Below, one piece after another: positions 24,301-35,728 of a stretch of DNA of 64,000 nucleotides. This stretch comes from Dictyophora rubrovolvata (Eukaryota; Basidiomycota; Agaricomycetes; Phallales; Phallaceae). Where the stretch lies: positions 3,064,001-3,128,000 of the forward strand of contig CP114118.1 in the NCBI GenBank assembly GCA_029959195.1. Reading direction: 5' to 3'. The notes under the pieces are model-generated. The model was not told where the DNA came from. It was given only the letters and a program-made list of their open reading frames with translations, and made no database searches. The position numbers and the translations under genes are program-made. Each line of letters begins with the position of its first letter. Within the stretch, counting starts at the first letter, position 1.

Positions 24301-26087
24301 TCAATTGTGCCAGACAGCTTCAGGTTTATTTCTCCACACAGCTCGGGGTATATAATTCAAATTGGCATCTTGCATACGCTTTTGTACGCTGAGGTGTATG
24401 TTGGGTTTAGGGTAGGGTATAATTCGGGGTCTTTTCAAGTTCCATCTTAGTCAAAGCACAGTAGGGATGAGTTATTTTAATCCAAATCAAAAGGAATTCA
24501 CGTACCTCCAATTACGATGCCATACTCCGTCCTCATCCTGCCATGAGACGAAAAATGGAATCAACTCGAGTACCGTCCATATGGGGTGTAAACTCAAAGC
24601 ATCAAAAAGAGGTTGCACGGCATCCACAGAGTCTAACTTCGCCACTTGCTCTAAATAAGACAGGGGTGACAAAGCCGGCCCACTGATTTTAACTAGGGAT
24701 TCTGCTGGCTCTGACGTATCAAGGATTGACAACGGAATGTTTACAGCATCAAAGGCATCTGGATCGAAAATGATTCCACATCGAGCGAGCACGACCTGGC
24801 GGACCATCCAACGTAGGCTGATATCGCCCAGGGAAGGTTCACCCGATAGGGTGCACCCACCTCCAACATCTATTTCAGATTGATTAGTACAATTGAATTA
24901 GTGTTTTAAAGAGTATAAGTACCGCTGTGGCATCCTGCAAACCAAACCTCAAGGACGTCTGTAGTAGTGCTTTCAGTTGGACTGCTATTCAATCCCGGGT
25001 AACTATCTTGCTCAGGATCCTTATGTGCATTCGGAGAAGCCCGGTGATACAAACTTGGCTGAAACTTTGCTCGATGCTGTTTAACAAGTATTAATATGTC
25101 AAAAGCTTTTCAATCAGTATTTTTAACGAACCTCATCAAGTGAAAGAGCGTGACGGAAATATTTAATTGTTGTATTACTTGTCGTAAAAGGCAAATGTGG
25201 GGAGTAGATTGCGCCTACGCTGGCCACGGTATCCCTGTTCGGCAAAGAAAGGGTCATGATGTAGTAATTTCTCAAAACCTTTATCGCTCTTACCAGCACC
25301 CCAGGAAATCAATATTAACGGATATGGAAAACGTTTCCTTGAATTGAGCGGCCAAGTTCATATTCTTGTCACCCTTTCGCTTGTACATATTATATGCAAA
25401 ACTGACTTGCTCTATAGAGAACAGTTTACTTTTAGTCCAAGTATGAAGGTGTTTCATTACGAGCTCACCCGAGTTATCCAGGGGGAGCAAACCGACCTTG
25501 GGAGGAGGATTGAGATAATCCATGATTCCGAGCTTCAAAAAATACTCACTTTGTGCAACATCCCAGCCAAAGCTCGGGCAGTATACGCCCCACGAGAGAA
25601 CCCGAATAAGCAGATTCGATCCCCCTCTTTATAATTGCGCATGAGAAACTTATACCCACCCATAATCTAATATGATGGTATCAGAATACATGGAGTAGTC
25701 AGCGTGAACGAAGGACAGACATGAATGTCCAAATACCATGCGACGGCTTCGTCGATTACCATACTAACCCACTTGCCCACATTGTCAATAACCCCTGTAG
25801 CCGCATAGGTTCCAATTCCGGGCTCAACAAAAATTGGTTCAGATGTCTCTGAAGAATAGAATACGACTTACCTGATAGTATACAAGCTGTTCGGGGCAAT
25901 CCTTGTGCAAAACACTGAATAACCTGATTACATTTGTGTTCTTGAAGCGTATCAATGAGTTATCTTCGAAAGAGAAATCATCCCATGTCCTCCTCACCTT
26001 TCGACGAAATCGCTGATCTGTACCATCAAAACAAAGCACAAGTGTCCGAGAACCAGCTGAGGTTGGGGAAGGTTTCGTTAATGTCAT
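24301..26087 (-). CDS. DUF2235 alpha/beta hydrolase (Tle1-like catalytic fold)
   Basis: Eight exons on the minus strand: 26087-25872, 25822-25721, 25666-25550, 25496-25294, 25234-25132, 25076-24923, 24869-24506 and 24430-24301, giving 462 aa. Family landmarks appear in order: LVLCFDGT, NTNVIRLFSVL, YYQPGIGTY, the nucleophile elbow GFSRGAYTARALAG (Gly-X-Ser-X-Gly), FLGCWDTVASVG and the DVGGGC motif. Bacterial relatives include type VI secretion phospholipase effectors. Fungal members are cytosolic-looking and of unknown substrate; no signal peptide is seen here. It is the most downstream of three consecutive minus-strand genes, the others being a membrane protein and an HET-like protein. Confidence 0.92.
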
Positions 26088-27289
26088 ACTAATAAAATAT
26101 GGATATTGAGAAGGTTGAAAGGGTCGGGTTATATACCGATAAGCACAAGGGGCACAAGCACTTTAACACCGGTTGAAATTTGAATCATACATTGTTCTCT
26201 CAGAGCCAGGGTCGTCTGTTTTCTAATAAGGAGCAGGGCCCTACCCGGAGCTGTGTATGTATTAGTCCTCGCGGTTCACAAGGCCATGATTACATACAAT
26301 ACGGTCATGCTAAGATACATCGGAGAGCCTTAAAAACTTTATGACTAAGAGGGAAACTATACGGCGGGCATGGAGGCGATGACATCATGAATCATTATGT
26401 ATGCATTAAGTATCGGTGTTCTTGGCATCATAGATATGGTAAATTTGGTCGAAATGAGGAAAACCAGGTGAAGAGAAATTTGTAGTCAAATTGTTATGTT
26501 AGTTGCCCCAAGGGTGTTGAAGCATGTCAACTCGACTGTTCAAGAAAATGCCACAATGGAGGTCGCCTCCGCGCGACAACCCTGAGAGGATTTGCCGAAC
26601 ACATCCTTGCCTGGCACTTGAGTGGAGCCTGTTGGAGCTCGAGTCGGAGTGTGGAGGTGGTTGGCCGAACCTCGGTCTCCTTTTTTGCATACCCTTCCCG
26701 TGCTTAAACACAACCAATTCTTACAATCTTGACTCCTGTATAGTCTTCCCAATACTCTTGATCTCATCTGGAAACTGTTTCTGTTTTTGTTCTTTTCACA
26801 ATTTTTACTTAGCTTTAAGTAACACACGTCGACTTTCCAAGGGTTCCCCATCTGAGGAAGCTATGTCGGTTTAAAGGCTCTCCTTTAGTACATGTACCCC
26901 TTTAAGGGTTGCAGGATTCAGTCGAGACAGCTGCTATACAGACCTGTTCAACTCGAGGGAGCGTATTCCGCTAATTTGCAACGAAGCTTGGTAAACCCTG
27001 TGTCGGATACCGCTTGTTCGTCATCAGGTTTAATAGGGGAACAAGCGATCCGGTTTGAGACATCCGGTTTATTTGTTTTACTTTATTGTAATATCCTCAT
27101 CCTCAACAGCATATGTATCCTGAGAACGGGGTCCTTCATACTCGATTTTAACACCTATCGGGGATCATACCGAATAGTGGCGCACAATCACAGGGCCGCG
27201 GGGCCTTGACTGTTCTGAATACGGTACATGTCTATCTATTTTCCCAGAAAAAGAAAGTATCATCAATATTCGTCGGAAGTATGTACGTT
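26088..27289. other. Intergenic, 1.2 kb
   Basis: This lies upstream of the DUF2235 gene and downstream of the membrane-protein gene. Small ORFs near 26524-27209 have no family resemblance. Nothing else is seen. Confidence 0.5.
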
Positions 27290-28429
27290 TCAAACATATC
27301 TCACCCTCGTTGTTCTTCTTTTCAAGGCAGCATCGTGAACAGCTTCAGCTGTCTGGTGATTCGGATGTTTCCCAGCATGAACGCTTCCTTTATCCAAATT
27401 CTCGCTGATATAGGTGTAATCGACATGTTTACCGCTCGGATCTGGTAAGATACTCTCGACGAAACCGACAGATACTGAGCCTGTGGCTTGGCAGGCTGCC
27501 AAAAGCCTGTCCAAAAGACTGGGTGATTTAGGCTCTCCAATCGTGTCCAAAAAGACTGCTTCGGAAGATTTTGGAAGACTCAGCTTTGGAAACAGACTGA
27601 GGCATTCTTTAATAATCGAACCGACCAGCATTACGACGGGTAAGAGATAACCATTGGACGCTGTCAAAACGCACACAGCCCGATAGATCCACCCAGACAA
27701 CTGTAAGGAAAAGGCACAAACACGGACCAGATGACCTTGCTGTCCTCGATAACGTTTGATTAAAGGTACAGCTGCATCTTCGAGATTGACATGTCCAAGG
27801 TCTCCCGTGATGTTCTTGGATTTGCCCTTGTTGGTTCCAGGCTCGTGAACTAAAATTAGGATATGGTTTGTCGTCATGCTCGTGTGTAGAGCGTAAAAAC
27901 GCGGCTTCTTGACCAGCCTAGGGGGAAGATATTTCGGAAATTTGGAGACATACAGCCCCTCGCAGATCTGAATGATAACTCCCAACAAAGCGAGATATCC
28001 TTCTCGCGCTTGACCGGCGGTTAGACCATACAAAGCATAGCCAATTTGCGCGCTAAGGGCAGCTATCAAAACGCGATGTCGCCATCCGAACGTGGCACTG
28101 AAATGGGCTTCTTTGAGCTGGATCATCGTAACGCCCACAGGCTGCTTTTCCCAAGTCTCATTATACAGCGCATGCATCCACGGTGCAACAACGGGTCTAG
28201 TCGCACCAGATGCAATGTCAGATATAGCGAGACCCTTCACGAACCCATCGTCAGGGTAATCGTCCTCGAGTGGATTGGACTGCCAACCCAATGAAAGTGG
28301 CACTGGGAGGTGATTACAAGCTGGTCGTAGTATTTCTCGGATACCTGTCTTTCGTTGGGGTATTACTGATACCGCCAGCTCTAAGAATTTAGAGAAGGGG
28401 GTTGCGGATGGATTGAAAATGTTGAACAT
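27290..28429 (-). CDS. Unknown membrane protein next to HET-like gene
   Basis: This single-exon frame of 379 aa starts at an ATG and has no introns, unlike most neighbours. Hydrophobic segments are VLIAALSAQIGYALYGL, LALLGVIIQICEGLYV, and the pair IYRAVCVLTASNGYLLP and VVMLVGSIIKECLSLFP. The N-terminal 100 residues and the last 80 are polar. I cannot name a family. It follows the HET-like gene on the same strand after 402 bp. The interval holds a perfect hairpin 64 bp before this start codon. The shared lack of introns and the shared orientation suggest the two belong together, but that is inference. Confidence 0.75.
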   Translation of the reverse strand: MFNIFNPSATPFSKFLELAVSVIPQRKTGIREILRPACNHLPVPLSLGWQSNPLEDDYPDDGFVKGLAISDIASGATRPVVAPWMHALYNETWEKQPVGVTMIQLKEAHFSATFGWRHRVLIAALSAQIGYALYGLTAGQAREGYLALLGVIIQICEGLYVSKFPKYLPPRLVKKPRFYALHTSMTTNHILILVHEPGTNKGKSKNITGDLGHVNLEDAAVPLIKRYRGQQGHLVRVCAFSLQLSGWIYRAVCVLTASNGYLLPVVMLVGSIIKECLSLFPKLSLPKSSEAVFLDTIGEPKSPSLLDRLLAACQATGSVSVGFVESILPDPSGKHVDYTYISENLDKGSVHAGKHPNHQTAEAVHDAALKRRTTRVRYV

Positions 28430-28831
28430 GAAAGGATGGGGAACAAGGTCCTAGCACTACAACCAAGTCTAAGCGTCCGCTATAAGGAAAAGGAACAAGC
28501 TGTGCTTTCATGTCAAAGCACAGCTTGTTGACTGCCGTCAACTAGTGATTTCCTCGCGAATGAAAGATAAATTGATCTCGTTTGAGACTCCTGGCGTGAT
28601 CCACGTGTTGATGGGCACCGACCAAAAGATATAGGCAGGGGGAAAGGCATCTGTAAAAGGAGGTACCGCGGACAAAACGATTATAGGAAAATAGTCTTGC
28701 TAAGTAACGTCAATGAGGGTTTTCCAAGGATATTATTTTTAGATTCAACGTCTCCCCAATCCATATTTTATTCACAAACTATAATCAACTACACTGACCG
28801 GTATACCCTATACCCTAAACGAAAAAATTAA
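28430..28831. other. Interval between HET-like gene and membrane-protein gene
   Basis: This 402-bp interval contains the perfect hairpin at 28494-28529 and an AT-rich stretch near 28730-28830. No ORF is seen. Confidence 0.55.
28494..28529. repeat. Perfect hairpin, 15-bp stem and 6-nt loop
   Basis: AACAAGCTGTGCTTT is followed by the loop CATGTC and then AAAGCACAGCTTGTT, with no mismatch. It lies 64 bp upstream of the ATG at 28429 on the minus strand, so it is in the promoter or 5' leader of the membrane-protein gene. Confidence 0.9.
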
Positions 28832-30880
28832 TTAAGTAAAAATCAGCTTTTTAGGTGGCCCTCCCCCGACATAGACTGTACCAGCTTCAACGGCTTGTGC
28901 TAAGATATACGTCGGTAAATTAGCCATTCCGACCTTAGGTGCTACAGTATTGCCCTTGCCTTCCCGATTCAGCAACATACAAGTTACTCCACACCCATGG
29001 AGAGCAAGGACGACCAAATCATTGGGATGATCAACAACAGTCACCGGAACGACGACCTTGCTTTGAATGTCGACCAGAAATGCAGACCAACACTTATGGC
29101 TACCTTTTTGATGTTCACGTAACACCTCTCGAGGAGAATCCCATTTAGGACAGAGTTGTTCATCACCCCAATGCGTAACGTCCGTTAAATTAGGGTCCTG
29201 TTTCTTCAATTTCCCTGCTACGTCATCCCACACTTCGGCATCCAGATAAATCCAGCCCTCCCTGACTACATATACCGTACTCGCCACCAAGTCGAGAATG
29301 GAGTAAAGTATGGAAGCGCAATAAATAACAGCGGTTCCTCCTCCGAAATTCAACCTTCCGAACAACGTTCCTCCAAAGATTAAACCTAAAACGAGCAAAA
29401 CCGTTTGTGTGAGGTTTCTGATTCCTTTCAGTTCCTCATTATTGTAGAGACCCGCCCCATCCCTTCTCAACGAAGTTTTAATTGGAATGGTCTTCGGATG
29501 TACGACACATAAGGTAGGTTGCAATGTGTCATCTGACATCACAGACCGGACAGGAAAAGCGGTAACCAAGGGCTCAAGTCGTTCGTTTCCTTCTGCTGGT
29601 GCAATCGGTTTCCCCCACCACCGATAGCTCGGCACGTTGAACTCTGCAAGGCTGCAGACGGCTGCCAAACTGGCAGCGTTATAAAACCCCTGATTTAGCT
29701 CCAGCAACCACGCCAGGTCCTGCCACCCATCCTTTCCGCCGAGATCGCCAAGACGCGCACGTCGTGGTAACAGCCCATTAAGACCTTTACCGAGAAATTG
29801 ATGGTCCCGAAAGTTGTCAGCTTCGTCACGGTGAATCGCTTCGACGACCAGAGAATGAATAACGGTTTGCCAAGACGCCGCACCTGCATTGGTCGAGTGC
29901 TGCATAACTGCATACAAATGCCACCGACTAGCAAGAGCTGCTTCGGTTTGTATGCGACGACGAAATTGATCTCCATAATTGAAAGTTATACGAGTAGCTA
30001 ACCGCTTTTCTCCGGATTCTTTGCGACGAGTGAGAATGAGGACGTTCCTGGCATGCAGTATTTCCGCAAGTGTAAACAAACGTTTGTTCCAGCTACACTC
30101 GAGACCGACATGTTCGCAGTTCACCACATCACAAAAGACACAAACATTTTCGGCACCAGAAAAAATGTCTGCGAGAAGACCAACTTCGTCCCTTCTTTCG
30201 TCTTCTTCCAGTTGCGGAAGTGTAGTGTCAACGGAGGACAGACAAAATTCGTCAAGCCAGATATATTCGGTTCTTCGTTTCGTCAAACCATCCCGTCGTT
30301 TTGCTGACGCATACTCTTGTAGAACCATTCGCGAAATCCTTTTTCTGTCGCGGAGACTGTACATACGCCCATCTTCAGGATTAAGGTCAAGCAGTGCTTG
30401 TCCAGCTTCGTCGAAAAGAACACGAGCGCAGCTCATTGCATAGCTGATAGCGCTGTATGTCGTACCGAGGGGTTTATTCGACCAAGGGATTTGCTCAAAG
30501 TCGAAACCTCCTTCATCGTCAAAGTCAACGCGCAGTACCCATCTGGGATACAAACCGGTAGGCGAATATTTTCCGGCCCCTCCCGTCGGAGAAGCACACA
30601 GAATCGCATGGGGTGTATTTGAGTACTCTACAAACCACGCCAGTTGCTTCAAATATTCTTTTATTGATCCCACATAATTGTGCGGAACCGCGATATATAT
30701 GGGAGCGAAGATGATAGCTGTGACCACTCGAAGGACCCCAGAAAATACGTGAAAGGTGTTTTCAGGATCTTTTGCGAACCAGAAACAGGCTTTTACACCT
30801 GGGTCCTCTTGGAAGAGTCTCCTTAGTCGAGCGTGCTTGTGGAGAACTTGAATGGATTTCGATATGGAGCCGAATGGCAT
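28832..30880 (-). CDS. Divergent HET-domain protein with C-terminal membrane segments
   Basis: This single-exon frame of 682 aa starts at the ATG at 30880; the open frame upstream has no ATG. Three blocks match the heterokaryon-incompatibility (HET) domain pattern: YSAISYA (about 142-148, compare ALSYVWG), EYIWLDEFCLSS (about 205-216, compare YIWIDALCINQ), and EVGLLADIFSGAENVCVF (about 232-249, compare M..IY..A). A hydrophobic stretch near residues 52-66 (VVTAIIFAPIYIAVP) and a longer pair (TVLLVLGLIFGGTLFG, then VIYCASILYSILDLVASTVYVV) suggest membrane attachment. HET proteins trigger cell death on non-self contact in ascomycetes. The core is weak, so this is a divergent member, and its role here is unproven. 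Confidence 0.72.
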   Translation of the reverse strand: MPFGSISKSIQVLHKHARLRRLFQEDPGVKACFWFAKDPENTFHVFSGVLRVVTAIIFAPIYIAVPHNYVGSIKEYLKQLAWFVEYSNTPHAILCASPTGGAGKYSPTGLYPRWVLRVDFDDEGGFDFEQIPWSNKPLGTTYSAISYAMSCARVLFDEAGQALLDLNPEDGRMYSLRDRKRISRMVLQEYASAKRRDGLTKRRTEYIWLDEFCLSSVDTTLPQLEEDERRDEVGLLADIFSGAENVCVFCDVVNCEHVGLECSWNKRLFTLAEILHARNVLILTRRKESGEKRLATRITFNYGDQFRRRIQTEAALASRWHLYAVMQHSTNAGAASWQTVIHSLVVEAIHRDEADNFRDHQFLGKGLNGLLPRRARLGDLGGKDGWQDLAWLLELNQGFYNAASLAAVCSLAEFNVPSYRWWGKPIAPAEGNERLEPLVTAFPVRSVMSDDTLQPTLCVVHPKTIPIKTSLRRDGAGLYNNEELKGIRNLTQTVLLVLGLIFGGTLFGRLNFGGGTAVIYCASILYSILDLVASTVYVVREGWIYLDAEVWDDVAGKLKKQDPNLTDVTHWGDEQLCPKWDSPREVLREHQKGSHKCWSAFLVDIQSKVVVPVTVVDHPNDLVVLALHGCGVTCMLLNREGKGNTVAPKVGMANLPTYILAQAVEAGTVYVGGGPPKKLIFT

Positions 30881-31892
30881 GACTATGCTGCTTCTTCCTA
30901 AGAAAAAGAAAAGAGGAAGAACTCGAAGTGAACAAGTCAAATCTCGAAGGCTTGCAAGCAAATTAACGCACCGACTGATGCCGGGAGGATGCTTTTCTTG
31001 CCTTTTAGGTTTAAATACGGCTTCTCAACGCACTCTAGACCTTGATCATAAAATGTTTGATGCATCAACAGCGCCCTAGTGCCAACTGTCATGCACGCCA
31101 TGATCTGTTGTCAAATTACCTCATCCTGATCTGTCCGGATGATATACCCTTGGCAGGACAGAACTATCCCCAATGTGGCGATCTTGCGGTGTAAGTGCAA
31201 TCTAATCTCAACCATCACCATCAGTTGGAACAACGCACACCTTTGGCCAGCAATTTTCGTACATTTCACACGTTTCATGGGCCTGATTGGCAGTACTCAC
31301 GGTATGGCAAGGGAATACCTCAGCTGCCTGATAATGATTGTTCTTCACATCAATGACTAGCCCGGAAATTTTTTGAATGAAATGTTACACAGCTTGGCGG
31401 AATCATAGCTGGTGGTAATTAATCGAAACGTTAAAGCGAGTTGTTGACAGAGCCAAGTCTAATTTAAATGTAGTCAATGGACGTTGTCAAATGCACACAG
31501 CCATGAAAGTGAGCAATGGAAAGGCACGAAGGTCGTTTTAGCACGACTTTATATGGAAAAGACGAGGAAAGATGAAACAAACGCACTTATCCGGGAACCA
31601 GAAAATAAAGGCTGACACTTAGGGGGAAGCGTTGAGATGAGGTGCCTGAATCTGATATATATTGTAAACACGAGTGAACAAGAAGCGGTGTATATATGCA
31701 AAGATAACCATATTTTGGTATAATAAATTATAAGCGCTCCAAATATCGTATCGTTCATCAGGAAACAGGAAAAGAAAAGAAAAACCCAGGATCTACGTAA
31801 AGTCAAGTAAAGGTCTATGAGCTAAATAAAACCTTACGATAAAAAAATTTCGCCCCGAAGTAGAAGCAGCACGTCAACAAGGAGGGATAACA
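30881..31892. other. Intergenic, 1.0 kb
   Basis: Promoter side of the HET-like gene and 3' flank of the transporter gene. No gene or repeat stands out. Confidence 0.5.
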
Positions 31893-33210
31893 TTAATCTT
31901 CAGCTTCAGCTTCGGAAAGTTTCCGTTCCTCCATCATGATAGGTTGTGACTCGACATCAGTTGATTTCGATGCGTTCTTATTTTCTCCTACTGGAGGGGC
32001 TGATTCCCGTGCTTTAACCCAAGTGTACAGTCTGTCCAAAACTTCTATCAACGTGACACGATGAAAATAAAGAGCGGGAGATGGCATACAATGTTCCGCA
32101 CAAGATCGTAAAAACAGATGCAGCCCTTTCACTAGTGAAAAGATAGGAAAACATGTTGCAACAACCAAGCGACTGGACTTACACCGTTAAAACATTTTCA
32201 AAAAATTTCACTCCTATCGCGACTTGTAAGACACTTCTGGCAGCCTAAAGACATGGCTAAGAGATGATTGGTACAAAGGGAAAAGGGGCATCAAGCATAC
32301 GCTGGAAAACATGTGCGTTACGGGACTGGTTACTTTTACGCTCAAAATACCAGCTATGCTGATCATAAATCCGACAACACCGGTTACAAGATTCCCCCAA
32401 GCGAACGTTGTCCAGTCCCAAGAATGGCCCCGGGTCATTGTTACGAGCTCTGCTACTTCTCCCCTGAGCGAAGCCACTATTCCTAATATTACACCTGCAC
32501 CAAAGTTCGACCAATATGACAATTCTGTAGGTGAACCGTTGACATGTGGGAGTGTTGTCTTTATCATGACGGTGTGTAATGCAATAGACTAAATAAGAAT
32601 TTATGAGGGAAAGCTTCTTGATAGAAGCAGGTGTCACGCGATTACGCACGAGGGACGACAAGAAACCATACAGCAAGGCTTTGGGTGTTAGAACCGAACG
32701 TTCAGGCAGGACGTCGGAAGGGGAGATGCCAATGAAAAAACCGACTGTGACAACAGCAGCACATCCGCACACTTTGAGACCAGGGGCAGCCCGGCTATGA
32801 AGCGCGACGACGGAGATGGTAAGAGGTAAAACCAACCCACGGGCAACTTGAAAAAACGCGGGTTCGACGTCTCGTAGACACAAAGCGTTGAACATAAACC
32901 CAGCGGCATCGATTAAAATTAGCGGCGCCAGTTTCTTGGCCGTCATTAAGCTGAGGTTTGGAATTGAGATGGCAGAGGAAAGAGGAGAAGTCAAATGCAA
33001 AAGGATGACTGTCATCATTGACTGGAAGAACATGAAAAGAATGGCTAGATTAGGTGCTGAATCGAGGACGCTTTTGTTGACGAAGACCATCTGTTTGGGC
33101 AAATTTTGGTAGTGAGTTTTCTTCATGTTCTGTCAGTGTACGACTTCACTGACGATTAACGCGGCAACCATGTAAAACGAAACGACAGCGACAACCTGTG
33201 GGTTTATCAT
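31893..33210 (-). CDS. Nucleotide-sugar transporter, GDP-fucose transporter-like (SLC35C/TPT group)
   Basis: Exons on the minus strand are 33210-33154, 33090-32650, 32588-32301, 32244-32183, 32131-32090 and 32031-31893, giving 342 aa. The protein is almost all membrane helices. It opens with VVAVVSFYMVAALIMVFVNK, then LFMFFQSMMTVILLHL. Later come LSYWSNFGAGVILGI, VVGFMISIAGILSVKVTSP, THMFSSAARSVLQVAIG and SVFTILCGTLLYTWVKARE, all characteristic of the family. The tail is acidic and cytosolic. These proteins exchange nucleotide sugars across the Golgi membrane, and the best family resemblance is to GDP-fucose carriers. Exon 1 is the weakest part; an upstream coding exon is possible. The frame is kept through all joins. 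It diverges from the gene at 34258. Confidence 0.88.
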
Positions 33211-34257
33211 CGTGACCGAAATGACGGATAAGAATGAAGAAAGTAAAGACAGGGGTAGCGGGAGGCCTACAACACAATTTGATATTATCTACGGCTTTGC
33301 CATGCCGTAGCTTGACAGACCACGAAGTCGTCCACAACGGTCCATGTAACCAAAGAAATTCCGTGCACGGGCGAAATCACCGCGAATAAAACCAACTGAT
33401 CTAGTAGTAAGTAAAAAGGCCCGAGATGCATCGATTTTTGCAGTAATTGATATTATATTATTATGATAAATCGAGCTTGCTTGTGCTCATGAACAGTCAC
33501 TAGACGATAATTAAAATCATTCTATTACATCAGAGGGGGGGGTCCAAAACTCAATTGTTGGAAGCTGCTCCATGCCATTCATGATAAAATTTGAAATACG
33601 TAGGTGTGAAGCGCAAAAACAAGATGGACAGGGAAACTTTCACCGGTCACCGGGTCACCAATGAAAGATGTATTGTTCGTATGTACACTGAAAGATGAGT
33701 TTTATCTAAGCATCACCCACATTGCGAGTGACACCGGCTAATGGCAGGTGGCTCGAATAAAAAAAAACCAGATTCTTGATTGTATCAACAACTCGCCAAC
33801 TAAATGAAGAAGGTCAAAGTGAAAAACAGCTTGAGATTTTTTTCCGAGCCGTTGGATATTTCTAGGCTGTACTTTCTTCAGGAATTTTGGGCAGAATTGC
33901 TCAGTATAACAGAAGGACGGTTTCGGTTTCGGTTTCGGAGAAAGAGGGTCAATAAATAAATAAAAAGAAAAAACCATCCGAAGTGTATCAAGCGCGTTCT
34001 GTATCACTATAGCAGAGAATGTTCTTGAAAACTTTGACAACTCTCGAAGTTTATTTCAGGAATGTGACACCTCCCCTGCGTAACATCTTCACACGGTCAG
34101 TTCTTTCTTTTCTTTTTTCCCTCTCCCTATCAACCAACTCCGCGAGAAAACTGATTTCACTTCTCCCCCTCTCCTATGCTCAAGGTTCTCGCCTCGTTTA
34201 ATTGAGCATTATCTTGTAACCTGTTCTTCCTATATATTTAATCCTTTATTTCACGCG
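33211..34257. other. Divergent promoter region, 1.0 kb
   Basis: It separates the transporter gene (-) and the single-pass membrane protein gene (+). It includes a short TTTCGG hexamer repeat near 33919-33937. No gene is seen. Confidence 0.5.
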
Positions 34258-35728
34258 ATGTCATTCACTAGTCAGGCTACGGCTCCTTCGCTCAGCGTCG
34301 TTAGTCCAACCTTCGACTCTGGCGACTCTGCACCTCCACCTAGTATTCTACCCACCACCTTCACACTTATCACCATTTCGTCCTCCCAATCATCTGTTCC
34401 AACTGTCGTTACTTTGACCAACTCTCCTTCGAATGGAAACAGCACCAACAGTAGTGCACCCAGCACAAACACCTCTAAAGTATCAATCGGCGCGGTCGTT
34501 GGTATCGCCGTCGGTGTGTTTGCCGCTTTGGCAATCGGGCTGGTGTTTCTAATGTCAGTGCGACATAAACGGAAGATGGCTCGTCGTCCAAAGGGGAATA
34601 GGAAGTCGTGGAACAAATTGGATGATGGCGCTGCCGGTGGTCCCGGCCATGTAGTCCCCCCGGGGAGGAAAGGAACCATGACCGATGTTCCTATGCGTAA
34701 TGTGGTGGAGAAAAACTCTGCCTCTCCCCGTTCCCCACCACCTGGTGGACCCGTTCCCTTTCAAAATGTCAAAACTCAATCAGACAGCGCACCCATTGCA
34801 CCTATAATAACGGATCATCCTTATTCCAAAAACGTTCGTTATGTATCAAACAACCCTCCTGGTCCAGCGACGACTCCTTACTCCAAGCATCCTTACGCGG
34901 TCAACCTGCCACAGACAACGCAGGCGTCGTCTCAGCTGTCAAAGGGTCAAAATCAGCCTGGAGAAGACGGAACGGGCGGCAACATACCTAATCCATTCCT
35001 CTCTCGTTCACCCTCCAACTCATCAGCCTACCAATCTTTGTATAACACCACCTCCGCGGACCATGACGCATACGCCTCTACACTTTCCGCCTTTCCAGCT
35101 GTTCAAATGGCTTTACGCCTTAACTCTGTTGCCAGTTCAACCGACTATTCCGAGGATAAAAGTCCTAGCCCCACCCAATCTCATCATCCACACATCTCTA
35201 GTACTTATCTTGACATAGAACATCAACACGATTCTCGGAAGAGCTATGAATCCTTGTATGAGCAATACGCTTCTCCTTCTCAAAGCGACTCGCGTCCACC
35301 TACGACACTCTCTTCTTCTCAGCCGAGATCCGGGGCGATACAAGACATCATCTCTGCACTTGATACCGAAAAGCACCCGCCCACGACATGGAAAGATAGT
35401 AACATCAACCGCGGAAGCAGCAGACTCAGCTTGGGAGATGGACACCTGGGCTCTTCGACAGCGTTCAAGTGAGTATTTGTGTGCTGTCCTTGTTCTCGTG
35501 GAGAAAAAGTTCGGTGCTCGCTCTCATATATTTTTCATTCACTGCGTCCTGTCATTCTTTTTCTTCTCCTTCCTCTCCCCCTTTTGAATTATCGCATTCT
35601 AACGCATTTGCAACATTCCTAGTCCTGAACAAGACCATGATCCAGGTTTGGAAATAAATAATTTCCCTTTACCTCCTCGGGCTAACGGGAATAACGCCAC
35701 GCGAAACCCATTCGAAGACCAAATTTAG
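34258..35728 (+). CDS. Ser/Thr-rich single-pass membrane protein 1
   Basis: Exons are 34258-35468 and 35623-35728, giving 438 aa. The outer segment of about 75 residues is Ser/Thr/Pro-rich, with several Asn-X-Ser/Thr sites. One helix follows at 77-101 (IGAVVGIAVGVFAALAIGLV), then a basic stop (RHKRKMARRPKG). The cytosolic part of about 330 residues is disordered and full of Ser, Pro and Tyr motifs. No cleavable signal is visible, so the helix may act as a signal anchor, or a short upstream exon is missing. The layout resembles fungal wall-stress or mucin-type sensors, but no WSC or other named domain is present. Two similar-plan genes follow within 5 kb. Confidence 0.8.

Noticed and set aside
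24398-24415. Telomere-like TTTAGGGTAGGG
   Set aside because: Only two imperfect units, and they lie at the end of an exon of the DUF2235 gene.
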